From the NCBI GenBank assembly GCA_017462445.1, contig JAFTRB010000057.1, positions 1 through 29,338 of the forward strand: 29,338 nucleotides of DNA. Reading direction: 5' to 3'. Under the pieces are notes generated by a model, which was not told the DNA's origin, ran no database searches, and saw only the letters and a list, made by a program, of their open reading frames with translations. Below are positions 7,239-15,275 of the stretch, one piece after another. The translations under genes were made by a program, and so were the position numbers. This DNA is from Clostridia bacterium. GTDB taxonomy: Bacteria; Bacillota_A; Clostridia; Oscillospirales; CAG-272. Position 1 is the first letter of the stretch. Each line of letters opens with the position of its first letter.

Positions 7239-8531
7239 TCAATCGGTGACGGGTCCAAATTTGTCAAAGGGCAGGAATCTCAGCACGACTCTGCCGATAA
7301 CAGCCTCCTCGTCTACTGTGCCGATATGGCGCGAGTCTGTTGAATTGTTTCTGTGATCTCCCATAACAAATATCTCTCCCTCGGGAACAACAAACTCATA
7401 GAACAGTCCGGGAGCTATCGCAAGCGTCTCGTTCTCCAGCAAGGCCTGAGAGGGATATATGTCATAATAATAGCCTCCGACCGAGAAATAAACATATTCC
7501 TCCTTCAGCTTCTCTCCGTCAACCGTCACGCCGTCAGCCTCTATTCTGACCTTTTGCCCACCGGTTGCAATAACTCTTTTTATAATAGGCTTCTTAAGCG
7601 CGGTAGAGTAGTCCTCAACGACCACAATGTCGCCGGGACGCGGTTCATACATAAAGTCGGAAATTATAAGATGCTCACCGTCCTCCAGAGTGCCGAGCAT
7701 AGAGTCTCCCTCGACAATTGAATGGCGGAAGAAGAAGGATGTTAAAATCATTATTGCCGCAAGTGTAAAGATTGCCAGCTCTACAAAATCAAACAGAGCG
7801 TCAATAAATCTTCCCTTGGGCTTAGTTTCGGTATCCGCAGCCCCTTCGCTGTCGGCTTTTTCCTCCGCGGGGGGAGTATCTGTAGCCGCAGGCTCTGCCT
7901 CTCCGTCCACAGGGGGAATGACAAAATGAATTTGCTCGTTATCGGGCTGTACAGCCTCATCGCTTAACGAGTCGCCATATCCGCTCGCGGCAGGGAAGTA
8001 CCCCTCGGTGGGGATAGGCTCATTCACGTCAATCGGCGCATCCTCCTGCTCCGATGGCTCGGGTATCACCTCATCCGGTAGGTCATGTATCACCTGCTCG
8101 GATGGCTCGGAGATTGACTCATCCGGATGCTCGGGGATTACCTGCTCGGAAATATCATGGGGAATATCAAGGGGAATATCATCGGGAATATCCTCAGAAA
8201 CCTCATCACGAATATCCTCGGACTGCTCGGTTGCAACCGGCTGCTCCTCGACCCACTCTGTGACAGTCGGGATCAGGAACTCCTCTTCGCTTCCCGGCGC
8301 CTCCTCTGTGGCTTCGGCATCAACACCGCCTAGGGGCTCGTCACAAGGGGGGACAGTATCCTCCTTCGATGGGGTGAGATCCTCCTTTGCACCCTCAGCG
8401 ATAGTATTTTCAACCGTATTCACATTATCAATAATAGCGTCAGAAGAGGTAGCACCTACCGTCTCTTCATTGACAGCTGTGTCTATATCCAGAGACCCAT
8501 CTATGGAACTATTACGTTCATCCACAGCCAT
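7239..8531 (-). CDS. lepB: Type I signal peptidase with long acidic N-terminal extension
   Basis: Signal peptidase I removes signal peptides from secreted proteins at the membrane. The conserved C-terminal part has one membrane segment (about 246-268), the catalytic Ser-277 in EGDSML, the catalytic Lys-318 in IIKRVIA, and the GDHRNNSTDSRHIG box at 391-404. The unusual part is residues 1-240: a hydrophilic, strongly acidic, Pro-rich region without a predicted membrane segment. It should lie in the cytoplasm and contains degenerate repeats at about 105-165. Typical Firmicutes enzymes are about 170-200 residues, so this one is more than twice as long. The ATG is supported by AAGGGTGGTGA directly upstream. 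It is the first gene of the operon running to thrC. Confidence 0.95.
   Translation of the reverse strand: MAVDERNSSIDGSLDIDTAVNEETVGATSSDAIIDNVNTVENTIAEGAKEDLTPSKEDTVPPCDEPLGGVDAEATEEAPGSEEEFLIPTVTEWVEEQPVATEQSEDIRDEVSEDIPDDIPLDIPHDISEQVIPEHPDESISEPSEQVIHDLPDEVIPEPSEQEDAPIDVNEPIPTEGYFPAASGYGDSLSDEAVQPDNEQIHFVIPPVDGEAEPAATDTPPAEEKADSEGAADTETKPKGRFIDALFDFVELAIFTLAAIMILTSFFFRHSIVEGDSMLGTLEDGEHLIISDFMYEPRPGDIVVVEDYSTALKKPIIKRVIATGGQKVRIEADGVTVDGEKLKEEYVYFSVGGYYYDIYPSQALLENETLAIAPGLFYEFVVPEGEIFVMGDHRNNSTDSRHIGTVDEEAVIGRVVLRFLPFDKFGPVTD
8021..8220. repeat. Degenerate short tandem repeats inside lepB
   Basis: Read on the coding strand, residues about 112-128 repeat a four-residue unit of the form D-I-P-x (EDIPDDIPLDIPHDIS), which appears in DNA as 12-base units containing GGAATATC. 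Residues about 127-163 repeat a longer unit of the form SEQVIxxxPDExIxEPSEQ. Third-codon positions differ between units, so the copies are old or under protein-level selection rather than fresh slippage. Confidence 0.7.
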
Positions 8532-8549
8532 TCACCACCCTTCGTGTAT

Positions 8550-8578
8550 AATATATCAGTATATATTTTAACATAAAA
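8550..8578 (-). promoter_or_regulatory. Possible promoter of the lepB operon
   Basis: On the minus strand a TGA-TATATT extended -10 (TATATT at 8550-8555) has a poor TTTTAT -35 17 bases upstream (8573-8578). It lies about 20 bases before the ribosome binding site of lepB. The region is AT-rich, so chance matches are likely. Confidence 0.35.
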
Positions 8579-8675
8579 TATTTAGAAAAACAAGATGATA
8601 TTCAACTATTTTTGATTATTAATCTGTAACAGTTTTGATTATTTTATACAAATTTGCAAAAATAAGAAAAAGGTA

Positions 8676-8704
8676 TTGATTTTTTATCTTCTTTGTGATA
8701 GAAT
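8676..8704 (+). promoter_or_regulatory. Sigma-A-type promoter for rplS
   Basis: TTGATT (8676-8681), a 17-base spacer and TAGAAT (8699-8704), with TG one base before the -10 (extended -10). Transcription would start near 8711, giving a leader of about 97 bases. Confidence 0.8.
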
Positions 8705-8710
8705 ATCTAT

Positions 8711-8807
8711 AACTGTGTTTAGGCCTGTGGGCATATATCGGTGTATTATCAGGACAGTCCTCTGCGCGCTCTTGCACGAATGTCCGTAGTTTAAGGAGGG
8801 CCATAAA
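8711..8807 (+). promoter_or_regulatory. Structured 5' leader of rplS, possible ribosomal-protein autoregulatory leader
   Basis: The leader can fold into a closed structure. AACTGTG (8711-8717) pairs with CGTAGTT (8785-8791) using two G-U pairs, and GGACA (8752-8756) pairs with TGTCC (8781-8785). A small ATATA/TGTAT hairpin lies between. Firmicutes rplS genes are known to carry an L19 leader motif at this position; whether this is that motif was not tested with a covariance model. The outer pairing ends just before the AAGGAGGG ribosome binding site. Confidence 0.4.
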
Positions 8808-9149
8808 ATGGAAGCAATCCAGGCTTTTGTAAGTGAGCAGCTTAAGACAGAGGTTCCCGCCTTTGGTATTGGTGACGGTGTTAAGGTTTACATCCGTATC
8901 ACCGAGGGTGAGAAGACCAGAACTCAGATGTTCGAGGGTACCGTTATCGCTAAGCACGGCGGCGGAATTTCTGAGACCTTCACCGTAAGACGCGTTTCCT
9001 ACGGCGTAGGCGTTGAGAAGACTTTCCCCCTGCATTCCCCCAATGTTGAGAAGATCGTAGTATTCCGCGAGGCAAAGGTTCGCCGCGCTAAGCTCTACTA
9101 CCTTCGCTCCAGAGTTGGTAAGGCTGCAAAGGTTAAGGAGAAGGTTTAA
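8808..9149 (+). CDS. rplS: 50S ribosomal protein L19
   Basis: L19 lies at the 30S-50S interface. The 113 residues carry the family pattern: [57 protein letters not shown] and the basic tail [20 protein letters not shown]. An AAGGAGGG sequence lies seven bases before the ATG. The gene has its own promoter and a strong terminator, so it is transcribed alone. In B. subtilis rplS is co-directional with ylqF (rbgA) and rnhB; here it points away from lepB-rbgA-rnhB. Confidence 0.98.
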   Translation: MEAIQAFVSEQLKTEVPAFGIGDGVKVYIRITEGEKTRTQMFEGTVIAKHGGGISETFTVRRVSYGVGVEKTFPLHSPNVEKIVVFREAKVRRAKLYYLRSRVGKAAKVKEKV

Positions 9150-9158
9150 TCCTTTAAT

Positions 9159-9193
9159 AAAACAACCGCCGCTTGGCGGTTGTTTTATTTTTT
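9159..9193 (+). terminator. Intrinsic terminator of rplS
   Basis: A perfect 12-bp stem (AAAACAACCGCC at 9159-9170 with GGCGGTTGTTTT at 9175-9186) has a GCTT loop and is followed by a T-rich tail. It ends the monocistronic rplS transcript. Confidence 0.93.
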
Positions 9194-9200
9194 CTTTTAA

Positions 9201-9239
9201 CAAGAAAAAGCGTTTCGGCAGACCGGCCGAAGCGCTTTT
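9201..9239 (-). terminator. Intrinsic terminator of the HIT gene
   Basis: The arms 9206-9219 and 9226-9239 form a 14-bp stem with one G-U pair and a six-base loop. Read on the minus strand it is followed by CTTTTTCTTG. It begins right after the HIT stop codon and stands back to back with the rplS terminator. Confidence 0.85.
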
Positions 9240-9240
9240 G

Positions 9241-9579
9241 TTATGCCATATTATCCGAGAGCTTTTTTCCACCAAGAATATGGAAGTGCAGATGCTTGAC
9301 CGACTGACAGCCGTCATCTCCTATATTGGAGACTACTCGATAGCCGTTTTCAAGCCCATCAGCCTTGGCAATTTTCGGAATAACCGAAAATATGTGTCCC
9401 ACGATAGCGCAGTTTTCTCCGTCAATAGCATCAACCGACGGGATATGCTCCTTTGGTACAACAAGAATATGGGTAGGTGCCTGGGGCGCTATATCGCGAA
9501 AGGCATAGCACACATCATCCTCGTATACCTTGGTAGATGGAATATCACCGTTTATAATTTTACAGAACAAGCAGTCCAT
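9241..9579 (-). CDS. HIT family protein (histidine triad nucleotide hydrolase/transferase)
   Basis: HIT proteins of the HINT branch hydrolyse adenosine phosphoramidates and related nucleotides. The 112 residues contain the C-terminal triad HLHFHILGG (His-96, His-98, His-100), the N-terminal CxxC (Cys-3, Cys-6) seen in zinc-containing members, and the conserved CYAFRDIAPQAPTHILVVPKEHI region. The protein ends soon after the triad, as usual for HINT proteins. Transcription is monocistronic: a clear promoter lies upstream and a terminator follows the stop. Confidence 0.95.
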   Translation of the reverse strand: MDCLFCKIINGDIPSTKVYEDDVCYAFRDIAPQAPTHILVVPKEHIPSVDAIDGENCAIVGHIFSVIPKIAKADGLENGYRVVSNIGDDGCQSVKHLHFHILGGKKLSDNMA

Positions 9580-9609
9580 TTTTCTCTCCTCGCTTTCTTT
9601 TATAGGATA

Positions 9610-9638
9610 ATTATACCACGGGAGGGAGAATAATTCAA
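9610..9638 (-). promoter_or_regulatory. Sigma-A-type promoter of the HIT gene
   Basis: On the minus strand TTGAAT (9633-9638), a 17-base spacer and TATAAT (9610-9615) with TGG before the -10, i.e. extended. It is back to back with the promoter of the FkbM gene, about 28 bases apart. Confidence 0.85.
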
Positions 9639-9665
9639 GTATTTAGCTGAAATCTGCCACCGCTC

Positions 9666-9694
9666 TTGACTTTTTTATTTTTATAGGGTACAAT
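9666..9694 (+). promoter_or_regulatory. Sigma-A-type promoter for the FkbM-U32-uppP operon
   Basis: TTGACT (9666-9671), a 17-base spacer and TACAAT (9689-9694), placing the start near 9701, 22 bases before the ATG at 9723. Confidence 0.85.
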
Positions 9695-9722
9695 TCTATA
9701 TATAAAAAGATAAGAGGTCGCT

Positions 9723-10823
9723 ATGCCTTATTTGCACACATCGCTCCCCGAATATCCGATAAAGCGGGATATGTGGGATGCTCTGGCGGAGGAGACTCGC
9801 CCCATATTAGTGTATGGAATGGGCAACGGAGCAGACAAGCTTTTTTCCAGATTTGAAAAATATAGTATCACCGTCAGCGACATTTTCGCCTCTGACGGAT
9901 TTGTGCGTGGGCATTCCTATCGCGGAATGAGAGTCAAGAGCTTCAGCGAGGTCAGGGAGGAGTATGAGGATTTTGTTATAGTCCTCTCATTCGCATCCTC
10001 TCGCCCCGAGGTCCTTGAAATGCTCAAGGATATGAACGAAAAATATGACCTCTATGTTCCGGATATGCCGGTGGCAGATGAGGGCGAGTTCTTTGACCGT
10101 GAGTTCTTCAACACCCACTATGGGGAAATATTGGAGGCGTACAACAGGCTTGCAGACTCGGATTCCAAAAATGCGTTTTCTTCTATTATTAATTATAAGA
10201 TAAGCGGTAAAATGAAGTATCTTGAGGGGGCGTATTGCACAAAAGAGGAAATGTACTCTCTAATGCCGCTTGAGGATATCAGAAGCATAATTGATGTTGG
10301 CGCGTATAACGGCGATACTCTGCGCGAGGCATTGGAGTTCTTTCCGCGGCTTGAGAGGGCAATAGCCATCGAGCCTGACCCTAAAAATTATAAAAGGCTT
10401 GCAAAATACCTGGAGGGTGAGAGAAGAATAGCGGTAAGGGCAGAAAATGCCTGCGCGCTGGATGTGCCCTGTGAGGTTGCTTTCTCTGTCAGCGGCAATC
10501 GTAATTCAACAGCCACCGCCACCGCCTCCCACGAATCAAGGAGCATTAATATTCCTGCCATCACTTTGGATAGCCTTGAAGCGGATGTGGATTACATCAA
10601 GTATGATGTGGAGGGGGCAGAGGCAAGGGCGCTCTTGGGCTCACGCAAAACCATTGAAAGATGCCACCCGATATTGCTCGTCTCGCTCTATCATAGGTCA
10701 AGAGATATCTTCGAGCTTATCAACACACTCTCGGCTTATGGGGGCTACGAAATGCGTCTGTGCAGGCTGCGCTGTCTACCTGCCTGGGAGATTAACATGA
10801 TTATGTTACCCACCAAAGAATAA
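9723..10823 (+). CDS. FkbM family SAM-dependent methyltransferase with extra N-terminal domain
   Basis: The C-terminal half (about 185-366) is an FkbM-type methyltransferase, a family that O-methylates sugars and secondary metabolites. SAM-binding motif I is IIDVGAYNGDTLRE (189-202), the acidic loop is AIEPDPKNYKRL (215-226), and the family hallmark YIKYDVEGAEARALLG lies at 291-306. The first 130 residues contain a Rossmann-like start, ILVYGMGNGADKL (28-40), followed by alternating strands and helices. This resembles the nucleotide-fold domains often fused to FkbM modules in carbohydrate loci. The substrate is unknown. It is the first gene of a three-gene operon, 14 bases before the U32 gene. 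No glycosyltransferase genes are nearby, so an envelope or glycan role is only suggested by uppP downstream. Confidence 0.85.
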   Translation: MPYLHTSLPEYPIKRDMWDALAEETRPILVYGMGNGADKLFSRFEKYSITVSDIFASDGFVRGHSYRGMRVKSFSEVREEYEDFVIVLSFASSRPEVLEMLKDMNEKYDLYVPDMPVADEGEFFDREFFNTHYGEILEAYNRLADSDSKNAFSSIINYKISGKMKYLEGAYCTKEEMYSLMPLEDIRSIIDVGAYNGDTLREALEFFPRLERAIAIEPDPKNYKRLAKYLEGERRIAVRAENACALDVPCEVAFSVSGNRNSTATATASHESRSINIPAITLDSLEADVDYIKYDVEGAEARALLGSRKTIERCHPILLVSLYHRSRDIFELINTLSAYGGYEMRLCRLRCLPAWEINMIMLPTKE

Positions 10824-10837
10824 AAGGAAAAGGTGAA

Positions 10838-12082
10838 ATGAATAAAGAGATAAAAAGGCCCGAGCTTCTCTCGCCGGCGGGCAATTTTGAGAAGATGAAA
10901 TCGGCAATTTTGTATGGTGCCGATGCGGTATATCTCGCAGGTGAGATATTTGGTATGCGCGCCGCTGCAGACAATTTTTCGCTGGAGGAGCTGGCGGAGG
11001 CTGTGGAATATGCGCACCAAAGAGGAGTGAAAATTTACCTTACGGTTAATACTATGCCCAGGGAGAACGAATACACTCTGCTTAAAAATTACTTTGAAAA
11101 TTTAAGAAAAATAGAGATTGATGCCCTGATAATTGCCGATATAGGCGTCTTGATGCTTGCCCGTGAAATGCTCCCGAATGTGGAAATTCATATATCCACA
11201 CAGGCTAATACAGTGTCCTCTGCCGCAGCCAGAGCTTGGCATTCTCTCGGCGCTTCAAGAGTGGTTCTCGCTCGCGAATTGACCCTTGAGGAGATTAAGG
11301 CTATCCGCGCAAATATCCCCGAGGAGCTTGAGCTTGAATGCTTCGTTCACGGCTCAATGTGCATCTCATACAGTGGCAGATGTCTTCTCTCGGGACACAT
11401 CACAGGCAGGGATGCAAACAGGGGAATGTGTGCCCAGCCCTGCAGATGGAATTTCTCGATTAACAGCTACGAAATTGTTGAGGAAAAGCGCCCCGACTGC
11501 CGTATGCCGATTGAGGAGCATAATGGCGAGACCTTCATTATGGCAAGCCGTGATACCTGTACAATTGAGCATATTCCGGAGCTTATCGAGGCTGGAATAT
11601 CCTCCTTCAAGATTGAGGGAAGAATGAAGTCGGCTTATTACACAGCCGTTGTAACAAACACTTATAGAATGGCAATAGACAGCTATCTGTCCGGCAACTA
11701 TTCCTACGATCCCGATTGGTATCGCGAGCTTGAATCTGTCAGCCACCGTGATTATGCCACGGGCTACTATTTCTCGGATAGTCACACCGATGCCAATCTT
11801 TCATCTACGACAGGATATATCAAGGATAAGGCATATCTTTGTATGGTTCTTGCATACGATGAGGAGCGGGGGCTTGCTCTCTGTGGGCAGAGGAACAAGA
11901 TGAAAAGGGGAGACTCTGTTGAGATATTAACACCCGGTAGCGTGGGTAGGGCATATTCCGTAACAGAGCTTTATGACACCGAGGGTAATCCTATCGAAAG
12001 CACCCCTCATCCTTATATGCAGTTCTATATGAAGGTTGACCGCCCCGTCAAGGAGGGCGATATTATAAGAGCAGGAGAATAA
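10838..12082 (+). CDS. Peptidase U32 family protein, probable TrhP-type tRNA uridine hydroxylation protein
   Basis: Although named peptidases, several U32 proteins (TrhP, RlhA, UbiU/V) act in RNA or quinone hydroxylation and bind iron-sulfur clusters. This 414-residue protein shows the family start KRPELLSPAGNFEKMKSAI, the U32 signature ECFVHGSMCISYSGRC at 167-182, and RGMCAQPCRW at 196-204, giving five cysteines (168, 175, 182, 198, 202) that could ligate a cluster. KIEGRMKS and the C-terminal beta-barrel-like segment (about 320-410) fit the YegQ/TrhP branch. A TrhP role in 5-hydroxyuridine formation at tRNA position 34 is the best guess from family knowledge. It lies one base before uppP and shares its promoter with the FkbM gene. 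Confidence 0.88.
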   Translation: MNKEIKRPELLSPAGNFEKMKSAILYGADAVYLAGEIFGMRAAADNFSLEELAEAVEYAHQRGVKIYLTVNTMPRENEYTLLKNYFENLRKIEIDALIIADIGVLMLAREMLPNVEIHISTQANTVSSAAARAWHSLGASRVVLARELTLEEIKAIRANIPEELELECFVHGSMCISYSGRCLLSGHITGRDANRGMCAQPCRWNFSINSYEIVEEKRPDCRMPIEEHNGETFIMASRDTCTIEHIPELIEAGISSFKIEGRMKSAYYTAVVTNTYRMAIDSYLSGNYSYDPDWYRELESVSHRDYATGYYFSDSHTDANLSSTTGYIKDKAYLCMVLAYDEERGLALCGQRNKMKRGDSVEILTPGSVGRAYSVTELYDTEGNPIESTPHPYMQFYMKVDRPVKEGDIIRAGE

Positions 12083-12083
12083 T

Positions 12084-12986
12084 ATGCTTGAGTTTTTTGA
12101 AATTCTGAAGGCTATCCTCTTCGGTATCGTAGAGGGCATAACAGAGTGGCTTCCTGTTTCCTCCACGGGACACATTATCCTTCTTGATGAGTTCCTCAGG
12201 CTCAATGTTGCCCCCGAGCTGGGAGCCACCTTTGCCGAGGAATATATGAGTATGTTCGAGGTAGTAATCCAGCTTGGCGCGATTTTGGCGGTCGTGGTAA
12301 TCTTCTTCAACAGGCTCAACCCCTTCTCCCCGTCAAAAACACAGAACGAGAAGAGGGAAACCTGGGCGCTGTGGCTGAAGGTGCTAATAGCCAGCATTCC
12401 CGCGGCCGTTGTGGGAATAGTTGTCGATAAGCTTGTAGAGAGCATCAGCGGCAAGGATATAGACGGCTGGTTATACAACTTTGTTGTGGTTGCCATAGCG
12501 CTTATCGTCTACGGCATTTTGTTCATCATAATAGAGAAAACACAGCGCGACAAGCTGCCCCGTGTCGAGAATACCTCTGATATCAGCTACTGTCAATCGC
12601 TTCTTATCGGCGTTTTCCAGATGCTTGCCATCATTCCCGGAACATCTCGCTCCGGCTCTACCATTCTCGGCGCGCGCACCCTGGGAATATCACGCACAGC
12701 AGCCGCAGAGTTCTCCTTCTTTATGGGAATACCCGCAATGCTCGGTGCGTCACTCCTTAAGGGCTACGGCTTTTTCGATTATGTAATCGAAAGCGGTGTC
12801 AGTGTTCCTGCGCTCGGTTGGGTAGTTCTACTTGTGGCAACAGCTATATCCTTCGCGGTTTCAATGCTTGTAATTCGCTTCCTTATGGACTTTGTAAAAA
12901 GACACGATTTTGTCCCCTTCGGCATCTATCGTATCGCTCTCGGAGCGCTTCTTCTTATCTACTTTGCTTTGACGGTATTGAATTAA
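12084..12986 (+). CDS. uppP: Undecaprenyl-diphosphatase UppP (BacA)
   Basis: UppP dephosphorylates undecaprenyl diphosphate, recycling the lipid carrier for peptidoglycan and other glycans, and can give bacitracin resistance. The 300-residue integral membrane protein has both catalytic signatures: GIVEGITEWLPVSSTGH (14-30) and IIPGTSRSGSTI (183-194). About eight hydrophobic segments are visible. The 80-residue stretch between the first two conserved blocks is somewhat longer than in E. coli UppP. It is the last gene of the FkbM-U32-uppP operon and is followed by a strong bidirectional terminator 90 bases downstream. Confidence 0.96.
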   Translation: MLEFFEILKAILFGIVEGITEWLPVSSTGHIILLDEFLRLNVAPELGATFAEEYMSMFEVVIQLGAILAVVVIFFNRLNPFSPSKTQNEKRETWALWLKVLIASIPAAVVGIVVDKLVESISGKDIDGWLYNFVVVAIALIVYGILFIIIEKTQRDKLPRVENTSDISYCQSLLIGVFQMLAIIPGTSRSGSTILGARTLGISRTAAAEFSFFMGIPAMLGASLLKGYGFFDYVIESGVSVPALGWVVLLVATAISFAVSMLVIRFLMDFVKRHDFVPFGIYRIALGALLLIYFALTVLN

Positions 12987-13076
12987 CGCAATCCTTGATG
13001 CTGCTAATTAAAATTACCAATTCCTTTCCATAACCAAGCATAATAAAAGCAATCAAATAATCTTTATTTCTAAACA

Positions 13077-13114
13077 AAAAAACAGATTTTGTCTTTCGGC
13101 AAAATCTGTTTTTT
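13077..13114. terminator. Bidirectional terminator between uppP and the ABC permease gene
   Basis: The arms 13077-13093 and 13098-13114 pair over 17 bases (one G-U), with a TTTC loop, A-rich on the left and T-rich on the right. It therefore works in both orientations and separates the convergent uppP and nupQ-like transcripts. Confidence 0.9.
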
Positions 13115-13125
13115 ATTGGTTTTAT

Positions 13126-14088
13126 TTATCTGTCCTCGCGGTAGTAATTTATACCGAGGCTTGCGGGAGGCTGATTTTCTCTCTTGTTATGAATACTGAT
13201 GATTACAAGAACTACAATAGTAACAAGATAGGGAAGTATCTTGAATAGCTCCTTGACAGCCAGCGAAATGCCGGGGATATAAGAGCTTGCTACATAGAAT
13301 GCTCCAAAGATAATAGAGCAGAGAATGCCAAGATTGGGCTTCCAAACCATGAAGATAACCAACGCAACCGAGAGCCAACCAATAGCATCAATGATGTACT
13401 CCCAGTTTCCGTTCTGGTAGTCCATAACAAATACAAGACCTCCAAGGCTTGCAACTGCGCATCCGATACAGGTTGCCAGATAACGATACTTGGTTACGTT
13501 TATACCCGCGGCATCAGCGGTTGCAGGATTTTCACCAACCGCGCGCAGATGTAAGCCAACTCTGGTTTTGTTCAGTATAAAGGATGTAACAATAGCAATT
13601 GCCAGAGCAACATAAATCATTATGCCGTAGGAGAAGAACAGCTTGCCGAACCACCCGAGGCTGTCTGCAAAGGGCAGATAGGCGGTGAAGAACCTGGAGC
13701 CGCTGGTGAACTTAAAACCTTGAACCGTGGTAATCATATAGTCAGAAACACCAACGCCAAAGGTCGTCATAGCAAGACCGGTAACATTTTGGTTTGCGTG
13801 AAGAGTAACGGTAAGGAAGCTGTATATGAGGCCCATAAGCGCGCCACCGATTACGGTTGCGATAACCGGAATAAGTATTGCCAGAATATATATCATACCG
13901 GCCTTTCCGCCGCAGATGTCGAAGTATATTGCCTCGGCTACACAGCCACAGGCCGCGCCGACGCACATTACTCCGGGGATACCAAGGTTGAGGTGTCCCG
14001 CCTTTTCGGTAATCGTCTCACCGGTAGAGCCGAGGAGAAGCACCATTCCGAATTTTATGGCGCTCACAAGGAAGGTTATAAACATCAT
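13126..14088 (-). CDS. BMP-type ABC transporter permease (NupQ-like)
   Basis: This is the second membrane subunit of a nucleoside or base importer of the BMP/Nup family. The 320 residues have about nine hydrophobic segments. The ETITEKAGHLNLGIPGVMCVGA region near the N-terminus and HLRAVGENPATADAAGINVTKYRYLA at about 190-215 are characteristic of the NupQ/YufQ branch of sugar/nucleoside permeases. Its start overlaps the stop of the upstream permease by one base (TAATG). It is the last gene of the operon and ends 12 bases before the bidirectional terminator. The substrate is inferred from the xpt neighbour, not from the permease itself. Confidence 0.92.
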   Translation of the reverse strand: MMFITFLVSAIKFGMVLLLGSTGETITEKAGHLNLGIPGVMCVGAACGCVAEAIYFDICGGKAGMIYILAILIPVIATVIGGALMGLIYSFLTVTLHANQNVTGLAMTTFGVGVSDYMITTVQGFKFTSGSRFFTAYLPFADSLGWFGKLFFSYGIMIYVALAIAIVTSFILNKTRVGLHLRAVGENPATADAAGINVTKYRYLATCIGCAVASLGGLVFVMDYQNGNWEYIIDAIGWLSVALVIFMVWKPNLGILCSIIFGAFYVASSYIPGISLAVKELFKILPYLVTIVVLVIISIHNKRENQPPASLGINYYREDR

Positions 14089-15275
14089 TATTCCTCTACC
14101 TCCTCTTTCTCTTTTTTGGTAAAGATACCCTTAATTATTGAGCCGATTTTGTTAAAGAAGCCGCCGATTGCATCCGCGATAGGCTTCAGAGGACCTCCGA
14201 AATGAACCTTGTACTGGATGAAGAACTCGCATCCGATAATGAAGAAGAGAATAATACCGATGATAATATCACAAAGCGAGGTGTCTACACGGAAATCTAT
14301 TGCAATTTGATTGGTTCCTCTTTGAAGGAATATGATCAGGAATGCGGTTAAAACCATAAACAGGGGGTTGAACTTAGCGAGCCAAGACACCATGATAGCG
14401 GTAAAGCCCTGACCGCCTGCGAGGTCTGAGGAGATCGTACAGCTTCCGTTTGCTACAAGCAAAAATCCGATAACGCCGCAAAGAGCGCCGGATACAAGCA
14501 TTGTACGAATAATTACTTTGCGTACATTTATTCCCACATATCTTGCGGTATTTTCGCTCTCTCCAACCACAGATATCTCATATCCGTGCTTGCTGTAACG
14601 CAAATAAATGTACATAAGCGCACAAATTATAGCCACAACCAAAATGTTGAAGAAATAGCGATCTCCAAAGATGTGCGGAACGGCGAACTCCTTCATGGTT
14701 GAAAGCGTGCCGGAGCCGTTATCGCCAAACAGCTTGAGGAAGAATACGATCAACTGGATGGCAATATAGTTCATCATAAGAGTAAAGAGCGTTTCGTTTG
14801 TGTTCCATAAAGCTTTGAATATGGAAGGGATTATTCCCCAGATAGCTCCTGCTGCTACGGAAGTGATTATCATTACAATGTAGAGAAGGGGGAGGGGGAT
14901 AGAATCGCCTATGAACAGCATACAGCAGGTGGTTGCCAATGCTCCGACAAGCACCTGTCCCTCGCCGCCACAGTTCCAGAACTTCATTTTGAAGGCGGGA
15001 GTTAAGGCGAGCGCTATACCAAGAAGAATAGCAGTGTTACTGAATAAGATCCACATTCGAAGCGGAGAGCCAAAGGCTCCCGAAAACATCGAGCCAAATA
15101 CCTCGAAGGGGTTTTTGCCGGTCATACAAACAATGACAATAGCTGTTACGATAAAGGCTAAGATAATGGCAAGCACTCTTACAAGAATTGCGTTTTTCCA
15201 GGTGAGATTATCTCGCTTGGTAATGTGGATAAGCGGCTCTTTATTAGCCGAAATACGTGCTGTGTCCTTCATCAT
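14088..15275 (-). CDS. BMP-type ABC transporter permease (NupP-like)
   Basis: First membrane subunit of the importer. From the preferred start the protein has 395 residues with about ten hydrophobic segments. LRMWILFSNTAILLGIALALTPAFKMKFWNCGGEGQVLVGA is typical of the NupP branch, as are TLMMNYIAIQLIVF, VVGESENTARYVGINVRK and GFTAIMVSWLAKFNP. The ATG at 15275 (MMKDTARI) is chosen because AAGGAGG lies eight bases upstream; an ATG at 15281 is also possible but only two bases from that site. The gene overlaps the 3' end of the ATPase gene by 32 bases. The C-terminus ends in a Lys/Glu-rich tail. Confidence 0.92.
   Translation of the reverse strand: MMKDTARISANKEPLIHITKRDNLTWKNAILVRVLAIILAFIVTAIVIVCMTGKNPFEVFGSMFSGAFGSPLRMWILFSNTAILLGIALALTPAFKMKFWNCGGEGQVLVGALATTCCMLFIGDSIPLPLLYIVMIITSVAAGAIWGIIPSIFKALWNTNETLFTLMMNYIAIQLIVFFLKLFGDNGSGTLSTMKEFAVPHIFGDRYFFNILVVAIICALMYIYLRYSKHGYEISVVGESENTARYVGINVRKVIIRTMLVSGALCGVIGFLLVANGSCTISSDLAGGQGFTAIMVSWLAKFNPLFMVLTAFLIIFLQRGTNQIAIDFRVDTSLCDIIIGIILFFIIGCEFFIQYKVHFGGPLKPIADAIGGFFNKIGSIIKGIFTKKEKEEVEE

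Noticed and set aside
8008..8571. A Ser-rich 187-codon plus-strand frame opposite the lepB extension
   Set aside because: Its SSG-type repeats are the reverse complement of the acidic repeats in lepB. It has no start signal.
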